Below, in pieces: positions 45,407 through 55,032 of a stretch of 64,000 bases of DNA. Made by a program: the position numbers and the translations under genes. The notes below the pieces were generated by a model. The model saw only the letters and a list, made by a program, of their open reading frames with translations. It was not told where the DNA came from and did not search any database. The DNA is from an uncultured Christensenellaceae bacterium (GTDB lineage: Bacteria > Bacillota > Clostridia > Christensenellales > Borkfalkiaceae), in assembly GCA_910586945.1 (NCBI GenBank), contig CAJULO010000004.1:78749-142748 (forward strand), in the 5' to 3' direction. The stretch's first letter is position 1. Each line of letters opens with the position of its first letter.

Positions 45407-45682
45407 CTATACGAATAAAATTAAAATTGCTACAAGTACACCATAAATTGCTGTAGTTTCAGCAAATGCCAAACCGAGAAGCAACATTGTTCTAATTTTA
45501 CCAACAGCTTCTGGTTGACGCGCAGTTGCTTCTACTGCTTTCCCTGTTGCAATACCCATACCAATACCAGCACCTAGACCTGCTAATGCAGCGATACCTG
45601 CTCCAATCAATGCAATATTTCCACCGATTCCTTGTGTTGCCCCTGCTAAAAAACTAACAATAGTTGCTAAAAGTTCTGTCAT
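45407..45682 (-). CDS. atpE: ATP synthase c subunit
   Basis: 91 residues forming the two-helix hairpin of the rotor ring, with the ARQPEA loop. The ion-binding Glu75 lies in AETTAIYG. Thr76, Thr77 and Tyr80 match positions used in sodium-binding rings (Ser66, Thr67, Tyr70 in Ilyobacter), but the Gln32 position is Met42. AAAGGAG before the ATG. Confidence 0.96.
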   Translation of the reverse strand: MTELLATIVSFLAGATQGIGGNIALIGAGIAALAGLGAGIGMGIATGKAVEATARQPEAVGKIRTMLLLGLAFAETTAIYGVLVAILILFV

Positions 45683-45684
45683 GA

Positions 45685-46458
45685 TTAAATTCTCCTTTTA
45701 ATTTCTTTCTTCTTTACCCTTTTGGGAGAGCTAGCTACATGTTCAATCGCCTCTTGTACAAATATATTTGATAATACTGCAAATATATAAGCTTGTATAA
45801 AGGCATGAAATAGTGTAAATAGAGGCGATAATGCTGCCGGTAATCCCAATGGTAAAATCCATAATGCTAATGGTGTTATAACAATATATATCAGCTCCAT
45901 AATTACCAGTCCACTCAATACACTTCCAAACAATCGAAAGGTCAATGATACTGGTACCGCTATATCCGTTACTACATTGATTGGATTTACATAATGAATC
46001 ATACGCTTATGCTTATTACGTGCAAATCCAAAACTATGTATACAGACAAATGTAGATAACGCAAGTGCCAAGCAAGCTGATATATCCGCCACTGCTGGGC
46101 GCAGTCCGACAAGTTCAATCAACACGCCGAAACAGATATAACATGCTGCTCCCATAGTATATGGGCCCATAAAAATAGAAAATTCTTCAGTATTATCTTC
46201 TGCACTTTTATCAAAAAAAGTAACGATATACTCTAGAAACATCTGTCCTGCAGTTGGTACAACCTTCCACTTTCTGATAACTGTCAACCGTAAAATTACA
46301 GCTACAATTACAATCGCAAATACTACTATAAACCCCGAAACTACACTGGCATTGATTGCCCACCAACCATTACCAATTGTTGCTGTTGGAAAAATAGCAT
46401 CTTTAATATGTGAAAAGTCCGGACCAGATGCTCTCGCTGATAGAAAAAATTCTGTCAT
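45685..46458 (-). CDS. atpB: ATP synthase a subunit
   Basis: 257 residues, five or six membrane helices. The essential Arg lies in the SLTFRLFGSVLSG helix, and the last helix contains FTLFHAFIQAYIFAVLSNIFVQEA. A GTG one codon upstream is also possible. First gene of the operon behind a strong promoter. Confidence 0.95.
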   Translation of the reverse strand: MTEFFLSARASGPDFSHIKDAIFPTATIGNGWWAINASVVSGFIVVFAIVIVAVILRLTVIRKWKVVPTAGQMFLEYIVTFFDKSAEDNTEEFSIFMGPYTMGAACYICFGVLIELVGLRPAVADISACLALALSTFVCIHSFGFARNKHKRMIHYVNPINVVTDIAVPVSLTFRLFGSVLSGLVIMELIYIVITPLALWILPLGLPAALSPLFTLFHAFIQAYIFAVLSNIFVQEAIEHVASSPKRVKKKEIKRRI

Positions 46459-46492
46459 CACATTTCATCCTCATTTACATACTCTAAATAGT

Positions 46493-46521
46493 ATTATATT
46501 ACTTTTTTTTTTAATAGTCAA
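46493..46521 (-). promoter_or_regulatory. Promoter of the atp operon
   Basis: Minus strand: -35 TTGACT (46516-46521), 17-base A-rich spacer, -10 TATAAT (46493-46498). Confidence 0.82.
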
Positions 46522-46619
46522 AATATTTTATATACTTATCTATTAAAAATTTAAATTGCAAAAGCTTTATTTATAATTTATATTTATATTTTGTAGATTT
46601 GTTATATTTCTATTTTTAA

Positions 46620-46648
46620 TTGCCAAAACTCTAAATATATGCTATAAT
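46620..46648 (+). promoter_or_regulatory. Promoter of the PH-like membrane protein gene
   Basis: Plus strand: -35 TTGCCA (46620-46625), 17-base spacer, -10 TATAAT (46643-46648), with GGAGG and the ATG about 25 bases on. Confidence 0.78.
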
Positions 46649-46674
46649 ATGGATTATAATGTGGAGGCTTAGTT

Positions 46675-47154
46675 ATGACAATAAAGACAACAAAATATAA
46701 ATATCAACTTAATTTAGCTCTAGTTATAATGACAATTTTAATGTTTGCCATAGGTTTATCAGCTATTTTATGGACTATTTACCAAATATTCATACATAGC
46801 TTTAGTGGATTACTCATCTTACAATATAGTATTGTATTTATTTTTGCCATACTTACTATCGTGGTTGCATCCCTTATTTTATTTTTCTCACATTATAAAA
46901 TAACAGATACCGCTATTATATTATTTTTTGGTTTTATTCAAAAAAAATATCCATTACAAAAGATAGTAGCAATAAAATTATTAAAATATACTAAGCAACT
47001 TGTTATTTATCATACACTCAATGAAAATAAATTTACTATAATTTCTATTGCTAGCAAACAATATACAGAGTTTATACAAAACCTATTAAAACAAAATAAA
47101 AATATTATCTACGAAGAAATTAGTCATATTTATGATGAATTAAATAAACAATAA
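46675..47154 (+). CDS. Two-helix membrane protein with bacterial PH-like domain
   Basis: 159 residues. Two membrane helices (about 15-42 and 47-74) are followed by a beta-rich region (KITDTAIILFFGFIQKKYPL, then IVAIKLLKYTKQLVIYH) like bacterial PH domains that follow paired helices. A C-terminal helix ends the protein. GGAGG lies before the ATG, and it has its own promoter and a strong terminator. Function unknown. Confidence 0.6.
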   Translation: MTIKTTKYKYQLNLALVIMTILMFAIGLSAILWTIYQIFIHSFSGLLILQYSIVFIFAILTIVVASLILFFSHYKITDTAIILFFGFIQKKYPLQKIVAIKLLKYTKQLVIYHTLNENKFTIISIASKQYTEFIQNLLKQNKNIIYEEISHIYDELNKQ

Positions 47155-47169
47155 AATTTATTTATGTTA

Positions 47170-47209
47170 CCAAAAAAATGGAACGCAATATTGCGTTCCA
47201 TTTTTTTGG
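47170..47209. terminator. Perfect palindromic terminator
   Basis: A 19-20-base perfect stem (CCAAAAAAATGGAACGCAA and complement) with almost no loop, just after the PH-like gene. The GC core is short. Confidence 0.85.
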
Positions 47210-47336
47210 TTTTTGATAAAGTATATATATTATCTTTCTTCTATGTCAAACTTATTTTTCCTAAAGTAAAATATTTTTCCTTTCTACTCTATGTCTAAAA
47301 AATTGCATATTTTGAAGATATTATTATTTTCTCTAC

Positions 47337-47375
47337 AAAAAAAGGAACTAGTTTACTTTATTAGTTCCTTTTTTT
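47337..47375. terminator. Bidirectional terminator
   Basis: Stem AAAAAGGAACTA / TAGTTCCTTTTT with a loop of about ten bases. It probably ends the minus-strand transcript of the beta-helix protein gene. Confidence 0.75.
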
Positions 47376-47652
47376 GTTAAATATAAGATATCCATTTTGA
47401 TAGTTTTTTGTGATTCCATATATATAAAATTTACTATAATACCTAAACAATAATATAACAAATTCTATAGTGAAACCATTTATAGGAATTTATATAACTT
47501 TTTTATATAATTTCATTTTGAATATATCGTTTTTTGTTTATTTACTATATAAAGAACAACATTGTATATTATATATGCAAATTTTACTAAAAGAAACTTG
47601 AAAAATAGTAACTATCAACTTCTAATATTATTATCCTAAAAAATATATATGA
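47376..47652. other. AT-rich non-coding stretch
   Basis: About 280 bases between a terminator and the extended end of the next minus-strand gene. No gene, RNA or repeat was recognised. Confidence 0.5.
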
Positions 47653-49029
47653 CTAACTTTTTACCTTGATAAAATAAATCAATAAAGCAACTGCAATAGC
47701 CAAAAGAACAATACCTATACTTACACCTAACACAATAAATAATATCTTATTCTGATTTTGTTTTATATTCTGACTGTATTTTATATTCTAATTTTGTTTT
47801 ATATTCTGAGTGCCAATCATTTCTACGCTATTCCCATTACTAGATATGTTATTTTTATTTATATATTCTTCCATCTGTGGAGTAGCTTCAAAAAAAACTT
47901 TTAAAAGATGTATCCCTCCAGCTTCAGCAGCACTATTTTTTTCAATTATTCCACTATCTATTTTTAATAAATGTCGCCCTTCATCATGATACCCTGTATT
48001 TTCATTTGTATATGTCCATTTTTGTTCAGTAGCACCAAATAAAATAGCACCACCTTTTTTTTCTGCACTATTTTCTATAATTTTACCGCTAACCATAGTA
48101 AAACAGCTAGAATATAAATCAAATCCACCACCTTCAATAGCACGGTTTCCCTGTATTAAACCGCCTTGCATAGAAACTGTAGCTATAATACCAGCAACTC
48201 CACCACCCCATTTAGCTTGATTATAAAGAATTTGTATTGTATTTGCAATTGTCAAATTTGTCAATTTGAGATATTGATTGCCCATTAAATAAACTGCTCC
48301 ACCAGATACTCCTGCTGTATTATATGCAATTTTTCCAGAATTTAACTCTATACTACTCTGTCCTTCTACAGAGATTCCACCACCAAAACTGCTAGAATAA
48401 TTTCCAATAATATCCCCACCATTTAAAACAAATTTTGCATTTGACCCGACAAAAACACCACCACCATAGCCTCTAGAAATATTGCCAGCAATACTACCGC
48501 TTTGCATCTCCACAAAAGATGGCTGCCCAGTATAGCCTAATAAACAACCTACTACAATCGCTCCACCATAAATATTCCCGTTTGTCCCTGTAATGAGTCC
48601 ACCATGGATAGTAATATAACTATTTACTTTATTTATAGGAAGATGTCCATCTTGTATTTCTACTCCACCACTTGGACGCGTTTTACTATATTTAGAATAT
48701 GCATGTGTATTTTCGTCATAAAGCAAATAGTGTGTTGTATTTTTATTACTATCTATTATTGTCAATTTTGCTCCATTTGTCACTTGAATTGCTGCACTTC
48801 TATTGGATTTTATACAATATCCATTTAAGTCTAATACAGCATTTTTACTTTCACCATCAAAAAGAATAGATGTTCCTTCTTTTAAAGTCATATCATTATT
48901 TAACTTATAATAGTTATTATTTTGACTATTACTTTTGTTGTTATTATTTCCACAACCCACAAAGAATACGAATAAGGGAAGCATTATAACTAAACATAGT
49001 AATAAGTAGATGTAATTTTTTAATTTCAT
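47653..49029 (-). CDS. Beta-helix surface lipoprotein with in-frame amber codon before its membrane anchor
   Basis: The first open part is 413 residues and stops at TAG (47788-47790). The N-terminus is a lipoprotein signal with lipobox FFVGC (Cys near 26). Residues about 130-390 are repeated GGAI/GGGI-x(n)-GNxA units, typical of right-handed parallel beta-helix surface proteins. Past the TAG the same frame stays open for 44 codons and encodes a single membrane helix (KILFIVLGVSIGIVLLAIAV) with a KVKS tail. The TAG replaces CAG in an 18-base tandem repeat. It is either a truncated allele or read-through; TAG is a normal stop elsewhere here. Confidence 0.7.
47746..47808 (-). repeat. 18-base tandem repeat (QNIKQN units) containing the amber codon
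   Basis: Three 18-base units: CAGAATATAAAACAAAAT (47791-47808), a variant beginning TAG (47773-47790), an exact copy (47755-47772), then nine bases of a fourth. They encode a QNIKQN linker before the membrane helix. Confidence 0.9.
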
Positions 49030-49115
49030 TTTATCTATTCCTTTTAAAAATTGTAGTATATTCCATTAGTTATATATTTATTGCCATAAAAAAATACACT
49101 ACATAACTAAAATAG

Positions 49116-50630
49116 TTATAAAATTTCTAAATTTTTATGGAAAAATTTTTTAAATTCTGTAAAAGCTTTCATTGCAGAGCGAATTTCAAGGTCGGCATTG
49201 TCTTCGACCTCAAGTTTCATAATAGCAGAATCTCCTAAGATATCACAATTTATATTTTTAACAACGCCAGAATGACTACGGTCTAAACTTTCAGCAATGC
49301 GTAAAATTACTCCTAGTTTTTTTACATTTTCAAGGTCTTCTTCAGTGATAATCCCACGAAAACGCAACCATTCTGCATTTGTAATTTCTTCATTATGATG
49401 ACAACTTGCTACAAATCCTGCAAGCACCATTTCACGATGCGTTACTCCATATAAATGTGCGTTATGAATAAAATAACAACTATGTTTTTGATGGTCATAA
49501 AATTTAACAAGTCTACCTATATCATGTAAGTTTGCTGCTAACAACAAAATTTTTAAATATGATTTTGAAAGTTTATGCAAAACTCTAAGTTGTATAAATA
49601 ACTGCTTTGATAGATGTACGACATGTGTAATATGTGTTTTCTCAATATTATGATATGCTAAAATTGTATCTATACTATACTGCATGATATCACTCATTGG
49701 TTTATCATTACTGATTGGTAATTCCTCTTGAAAAATTATTCCTTCACGAATACCAGCTCTACCCAGTATAAACATATCAAAATTAAATAACTCTGTAAAA
49801 GATTTAATAATGGCAAATGCTGCCGTTAAAATATCTGCACGATTTGCTGCAATACCTTTTATCTTTTTCTTTCTATCTAAGTCAAGTCCTTTAATCATAT
49901 CATATAATTCTTGAAAATCATCTACATTCATATGATAATTATGCACAGAATTTAATGGATATTTATGTGTCATTTGATAAATTTTAAACAGATTTCTAAA
50001 GGAACCACCTACCCCAATCATTTGTGTTTCTTGGTCAATGTCCTTTAGCCAGTCAATAGCATCAAATTGCTTTTTAATAAATTTTTCAATAGCAATTGCC
50101 TGTTCATTTGGAGAAAGTTGTTTTTCTTTAAACATATCAGTCAATGTAACTGCACCAAATGGCAAAGATGCATAATTTAGAATTGTGCGACGGTTATAGT
50201 ATACAATTTTAGTGCTACCTCCACCAATTTCTACAACCAACCCCTTTGGCACATCTAAAGAGTTTATAACGCTACGATAAATTAACATAGCCTCTTCTTC
50301 TTCACTCAGTACACGCAACTTAATGCCACAGCTTGATTGAATTTCATCTAAAAAACTGCGTTGATTTTTTGCCATACGCACAGCTGATGTTGCAACTGCA
50401 ATAATTTTATCAACTTTATACGAATCTGCTAGTTTTTTAAAAAATCTTAAAATTTTTATGGTTTCAGCTATCCGCATTGGTTTTAATAGAGCACCTTTCT
50501 CCATATCCTGCCCTAAACGAACACTTTCTTCATATTCATCAATTACCGTAAAGTAACTTTCACCAAACAATTCAAAAACAACTAATCTGGCATTATTTGA
50601 ACCTAAATCAATAATCCCTATTCTTTTCAT
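49116..50630 (-). CDS. Ppx/GppA exopolyphosphatase with HD domain
   Basis: 504 residues. Actin-like N-terminal half: IGIIDLGSNNARL, AVATSAVRMAKN, and the phosphate loop VVEIGGGSTKIVYY. The C-terminal half is an HD domain with AANLHDIGRLV and HREMVLAG. Acts on polyphosphate or pppGpp. An ATG 14 codons upstream is unlikely; GGAGAG sits before the ATG at 50630. It follows rnfB closely, so it may be the last gene of the rnf operon. Confidence 0.9.
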   Translation of the reverse strand: MKRIGIIDLGSNNARLVVFELFGESYFTVIDEYEESVRLGQDMEKGALLKPMRIAETIKILRFFKKLADSYKVDKIIAVATSAVRMAKNQRSFLDEIQSSCGIKLRVLSEEEEAMLIYRSVINSLDVPKGLVVEIGGGSTKIVYYNRRTILNYASLPFGAVTLTDMFKEKQLSPNEQAIAIEKFIKKQFDAIDWLKDIDQETQMIGVGGSFRNLFKIYQMTHKYPLNSVHNYHMNVDDFQELYDMIKGLDLDRKKKIKGIAANRADILTAAFAIIKSFTELFNFDMFILGRAGIREGIIFQEELPISNDKPMSDIMQYSIDTILAYHNIEKTHITHVVHLSKQLFIQLRVLHKLSKSYLKILLLAANLHDIGRLVKFYDHQKHSCYFIHNAHLYGVTHREMVLAGFVASCHHNEEITNAEWLRFRGIITEEDLENVKKLGVILRIAESLDRSHSGVVKNINCDILGDSAIMKLEVEDNADLEIRSAMKAFTEFKKFFHKNLEIL

Positions 50631-50675
50631 TCTCTCTCCTTCATCGTTCAAAACTCTACACACTTTTATCAAATT

Positions 50676-51473
50676 CTATTCGTGTACTTTGATGCATTTT
50701 GTCGGACACTTTTGTACACAAGTCATACACCCAGTGCATTTTGTATAATCAATAACTGGTAAATCATTTTCCATTGTAATTGCTTGGTTCGGACAACTAC
50801 GCACACAAATATTGCAGGCAATACAGCCATGTGTACATAAATCTTTTACCTCCTTTCCTTTACAGTGCAAGGAACAAGCAATATATACCGGTGCTTTTTT
50901 GGGAATTCTACCAATAATAATTTTCGGACAAGTTTCAATACAAACTCCGCAAGATGTACATTTATCTTTAATGACATGTGCATATCCTTCGTCATTCATA
51001 ATTAAAGCATCATGTGGACAGACATTCACACAAGATTTTTTACCAATACATCCTGTTGGACACGCTTTTATTCCACCAGATACAGAGTTACATGCAATAC
51101 AATCACCATAACCTTGATAGCTAAATTTATCAATAGCTGCATCGCCTCCATTGCAAAATACAACGGCAACAGTCTCTTCACCAACTTCTCCACCACCAAG
51201 TAGGTCGGCTATTTTTTTCTTATTTGCAACAGATGTTGGATTACAATCTGTGACCACAGATTCACCTTTTACCAAACTTTCTGCAAATTGAGCACATCCT
51301 GCCTTTCCGCAACCACCACAATTTGAACCAGCAAGTAAATTTTGTACTTCTTCAATCTTTTTATCTCTTTTCACTACAAATAAATGTCCACATAAAATAA
51401 GCACAAAGGCGAATATCACTGCTAGAGCTACCATAATGCCAACTGCAATGACAATATTCAATACATTTTCCAT
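50676..51473 (-). CDS. rnfB: Rnf complex subunit RnfB
   Basis: 265 residues. N-terminal membrane helix (about 7-30), the CGGCGKAGC cluster motif near 52, then several ferredoxin-type motifs: CIACNSV, CVNVCPHDA, CTSCGVCIETCPK, CIACNICVRSCP, CTGCMTCVQKCP. Takes electrons from ferredoxin into the complex. Last rnf gene. Confidence 0.96.
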   Translation of the reverse strand: MENVLNIVIAVGIMVALAVIFAFVLILCGHLFVVKRDKKIEEVQNLLAGSNCGGCGKAGCAQFAESLVKGESVVTDCNPTSVANKKKIADLLGGGEVGEETVAVVFCNGGDAAIDKFSYQGYGDCIACNSVSGGIKACPTGCIGKKSCVNVCPHDALIMNDEGYAHVIKDKCTSCGVCIETCPKIIIGRIPKKAPVYIACSLHCKGKEVKDLCTHGCIACNICVRSCPNQAITMENDLPVIDYTKCTGCMTCVQKCPTKCIKVHE

Positions 51474-51486
51474 ACATTACTCCTAT

Positions 51487-52074
51487 TTACGCCAAAACAC
51501 CTGCAAAGCCTGCAAATGCTAATGCAATAATACCTGCTGATATAAGTGTTAAAGGAAAACCTTTAAATGCTTTTGGAGCAGGTACATTATCTGCCTTTAC
51601 ACGCACACAAGCAAGTATAACTATTGCTAGCAAAAAACCAAAACCTGTACCTACACATGTAATAAATGTCTCTAAAAAACTTAAGGCATTTGCAGTAACT
51701 GTTGTATTTACACCCCCTAAAATAGCACAGTTTGTTGTAATTAAGGGGAGATATACCCCTAATGCACTGTGCAAAGTCGGTGAAACTTTTTTAATAACAA
51801 TTTCAATCAATTGCACTAAACCTGCAATGACAAGTATAAATGCCATAGTATCTAAATAAGTAATATGCAATGGCACTAATATTAAATTATAGATACCCCA
51901 ACAAAAGATGGAAGATATTGTCAAGACAAATAATACTGCAAAACCCATACCTGTTGCTGAAGAAATCTTTTTAGATACCCCTAAATATGGACAGATACCA
52001 AGTGTACGAGAAAGAACAATATTTTGTGAAATAATAGCCGTAAAGAGTATACTAATGATTGACATAAAATTCAT
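51487..52074 (-). CDS. rnfA: Rnf complex subunit RnfA
   Basis: 195 residues, six membrane helices, with the family motifs NIVLSRTLGICPYLGVS and NCAILGGVNT. Homologous to RnfE. Its ATG overlaps the rnfE stop (TAATG). Confidence 0.96.
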   Translation of the reverse strand: MNFMSIISILFTAIISQNIVLSRTLGICPYLGVSKKISSATGMGFAVLFVLTISSIFCWGIYNLILVPLHITYLDTMAFILVIAGLVQLIEIVIKKVSPTLHSALGVYLPLITTNCAILGGVNTTVTANALSFLETFITCVGTGFGFLLAIVILACVRVKADNVPAPKAFKGFPLTLISAGIIALAFAGFAGVLA

Positions 52075-52841
52075 TATTCACTATCCCCCTTTACTTGTTG
52101 ATTTGCTGGTTTGATTGTATCTTTATGGACTTCTTGTGTTTGCAAGATTGTAGTTGGTTGTTCTACGCCATCAACTAAAACTGCAACAACTTCTTTTGTC
52201 TTTACAAGAGTAGCTTTTTCAAGTCTTTTTTCTCTTATAGCATTCAATTTATGCATAATGACTTTAAAAGCAGCAATATAACATGCTAATACAATAAACC
52301 CTATCACTGTGCTTGCTGTACCACTTATTGTTGGAAAATTAGGAATAATTGTGATTCCCCAAAAACTTCCTGCTGTCAAAAATTCACGCACAACAGATAT
52401 TAAAGATAATCCCAAAGCAAAACCAAGCCCCATTGCAAAACCATCAACAACACTTATCCATATCTTATGGGAAGAAGCAAAACCATCTGCCCGCCCAAGC
52501 ACTAAACAGTTTACGACAATCAGTGCAATAAATGCTCCTATTGACCTATTTAAGTCTGGTAAAAATTTACGCATAACCATTTGTACAATAGTTACAAAAG
52601 TTGAGATAATAATTATATAGCATGGAATGCGTACTTTATCTGGAATAATTTTACGCAATGCACTGATAATTAAGTTTGAAAAAACAAGTACAAATAAAGT
52701 GGCAAGTCCTGTTGCAACCGCTCCTTGTACAGTGTTTGTAACGCCAAGTGCTGGACACATACCAAGCACTAATACAAAAGTTGGATTATTCCAAAAGACT
52801 CCGCCAAAAAAGGTATCTTTTACTTTTAAATTTTCATCCAT
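52074..52841 (-). CDS. rnfE: Rnf complex subunit RnfE, with C-terminal tail
   Basis: 255 residues, six membrane helices, motifs NPTFVLVLGMCPALGVT and VNCLVLGRADGFA. About 60 extra, soluble residues follow the last helix; most RnfE proteins are near 200. The ATG at 52841 overlaps the rnfG stop. Confidence 0.94.
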   Translation of the reverse strand: MDENLKVKDTFFGGVFWNNPTFVLVLGMCPALGVTNTVQGAVATGLATLFVLVFSNLIISALRKIIPDKVRIPCYIIIISTFVTIVQMVMRKFLPDLNRSIGAFIALIVVNCLVLGRADGFASSHKIWISVVDGFAMGLGFALGLSLISVVREFLTAGSFWGITIIPNFPTISGTASTVIGFIVLACYIAAFKVIMHKLNAIREKRLEKATLVKTKEVVAVLVDGVEQPTTILQTQEVHKDTIKPANQQVKGDSE

Positions 52842-53524
52842 TACAACAACCATCCTTCTTTATTTTGCACTATTTTTTCTTGATAAAATGGTATTTGATT
52901 TTGTCTAGTTCTATTATTGATAAACAAATTTTTATTTACTTTAGTATTACTATCTGCTTGCATACTATTCTTCGTTTTTGTTTGATCTTTTACCATATCA
53001 GGCCTTACTTTATAATACTCGGCTACAGCTAAAACAGCTCGTTTAATTGCTCGGGATGACCATGTTGCACCACTTGTATGGTCAATAGAACTATCTTGTA
53101 ACTCGGTAATTTTTTGATTTAAAATTTGATCAAAATATCCGCTAGCATTTAAATTTGGAATATATGTTTCACTATGATTTCCAAGTTCTACGCGTTCAAT
53201 TACAGTTGTAGATGCATTTATAATGAGATAAACTTCAACAGAGCCACCATAACCACCATTTCCTATGGATAAAAAGGCATTTGTTGTTCCATCAGTTGAC
53301 TGTGCATAATACAAAATTTTTGCATTTTGTGCAGACCAATTTTCTTCTAACATCTTTGTATATTGTTTATTTGAACTATATTTTGCAAAATTATTATATG
53401 CTGATTGTAATGGGTCAATATAAGTTATAATATTAAATATACCTAAAAGCACTGTACATATCAATGTAATAGCAGATAATACGAGTACGCCTTTAAAAAT
53501 AGAGAGTATTACATCTTTACGCAT
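52841..53524 (-). CDS. rnfG: Rnf complex subunit RnfG
   Basis: 227 residues. One N-terminal helix (about 10-32) and an extracytoplasmic FMN-binding domain with the covalent flavin site SGATWSS near residue 175. GGAGGT lies before the ATG, which overlaps the end of rnfD. Confidence 0.94.
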   Translation of the reverse strand: MRKDVILSIFKGVLVLSAITLICTVLLGIFNIITYIDPLQSAYNNFAKYSSNKQYTKMLEENWSAQNAKILYYAQSTDGTTNAFLSIGNGGYGGSVEVYLIINASTTVIERVELGNHSETYIPNLNASGYFDQILNQKITELQDSSIDHTSGATWSSRAIKRAVLAVAEYYKVRPDMVKDQTKTKNSMQADSNTKVNKNLFINNRTRQNQIPFYQEKIVQNKEGWLL

Positions 53525-55032
53525 AATGCACCTCCCAACCTTGTTGGTACTTGTCTTAGTATAGATTGTTGAATTTTTGTAAAAACTTCCGTTTCTTTTT
53601 TTATTTCTATTATATCTTTTGTAGATTGTAATTTTTCTACAGCTGTTATATCCTTATTTAAAGTAATTCTTTGCACTTGTAGTACATATTTTGCAAAAGT
53701 TATACTGCAATTCCTATCTTGCTCTACATTTCTTGCTTTAGCATTATTGATGCTCGACAATAACAAGTGGCCTTTCTCATTCTTATACAAGAGTATTATA
53801 TCATCATACTGTCCTTTTACAAAACTTTCATTATATACACTTCGATTGTTAGAAGATTGGACTTTATCAGAAAAAGACGCTACTCGTTCTTTTTGCATAC
53901 AACTTTGATAGGTAAAAGAGTCTGTTTTGACATTAGCATTATTTATATATGGATTTACAACAGCGAAAATAGCAGATAAAATAATAATAATCACTAAAAA
54001 TACTGGTACTATCCATTGCATAGAGATTCCATAGTAATCAATACGCACTTTTCCCTTTTTATTTGTTTGCCCGAATCGTAAAGGCAAAATAAATCTATCT
54101 ACAATTGGAACAAATAAGTTTGCTAAAATAATGACAAATGATACACTTTCTGGATAGCTACTAAACTTTCTTAAAAGAATGGTCATAAATCCTAAAAAGA
54201 TACCAAATAATACACGATTGTGTTTAAACTTAGGACAAGTCGCATAATCTGTTGCCATGAATACAGCCCCAAACAATAATCCACCCGATAAAAGTTGAGG
54301 AAGTACATCCGAAGCACTTTGATAACAAATTAAAGCCATTAAGGCACTACTGACAATATAACTAATAGGAATACGCCAATCAATTACTTTACGTATCATC
54401 AAATAGGCAAAACCAATTAAAATAGCTAATGCACTTGTTTCGCCAATACTACCGCCAATATGCCCAAAAAAGAGTTGTAAAATATAGCCCCAATATCCAG
54501 AGACTCCCATAAAACTACCTTCAAGTGTTGCATAACCGCCACCTAAATATGTAGGTCCTGTTAGTCCATCAATATGTACAAAGTCATTGACTGTAGGTAT
54601 TAGGAATTTCCCCATTGGTATACTAAAGGCAAGCAACAAAAAGACTCGTGCCGTTGCTGCAGGATTTGATATATTTTTACCAATTCCTCCAAATAGCATT
54701 TTAATAAACACAATGGCAAATACAGCTCCAACTATTGGTATGTACCAAGGGGTTTTTGGTGGCAAAATCAATCCTAAAATCATACCCGTTACTAGGCATG
54801 ATAAGTCTGTTGTAAAAGGTTTTTTTATACATAAATTATAAATTTGTTCACAAGCATAACAAAGCATCATACACACTATTACTGTGTAAATGGCATTTAA
54901 GCCAAAAAATACAATCCCAGCAATAAAAGATGGTAAAAGTGCTATAAGCACATCAATCATTATACCTCTAGTCGACTCTTTACTAATAGTATGTGGTGAA
55001 GCTGTAACTTTAAAAGTCTTAGTATCTGCCAT
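53509..55032 (-). CDS. rnfD: Rnf complex subunit RnfD with long C-terminal extension
   Basis: 507 residues; RnfD is usually 310-350. About 340 residues with many helices match RnfD, including NPAATARVFLLLAF and the flavin-site region DGLTGPTYLGG. After a further helix (about 345-368), some 140 soluble residues follow with no recognised domain. The ATG overlaps the rnfC stop as TGATG. Confidence 0.92.
   Translation of the reverse strand: MADTKTFKVTASPHTISKESTRGIMIDVLIALLPSFIAGIVFFGLNAIYTVIVCMMLCYACEQIYNLCIKKPFTTDLSCLVTGMILGLILPPKTPWYIPIVGAVFAIVFIKMLFGGIGKNISNPAATARVFLLLAFSIPMGKFLIPTVNDFVHIDGLTGPTYLGGGYATLEGSFMGVSGYWGYILQLFFGHIGGSIGETSALAILIGFAYLMIRKVIDWRIPISYIVSSALMALICYQSASDVLPQLLSGGLLFGAVFMATDYATCPKFKHNRVLFGIFLGFMTILLRKFSSYPESVSFVIILANLFVPIVDRFILPLRFGQTNKKGKVRIDYYGISMQWIVPVFLVIIIILSAIFAVVNPYINNANVKTDSFTYQSCMQKERVASFSDKVQSSNNRSVYNESFVKGQYDDIILLYKNEKGHLLLSSINNAKARNVEQDRNCSITFAKYVLQVQRITLNKDITAVEKLQSTKDIIEIKKETEVFTKIQQSILRQVPTRLGGALCVKM

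Noticed and set aside
47788..47790. TAG reassigned to an amino acid in this organism
   Set aside because: TAG ends other intact genes here, such as atpF, ssb and the M60 gene, at their expected lengths.
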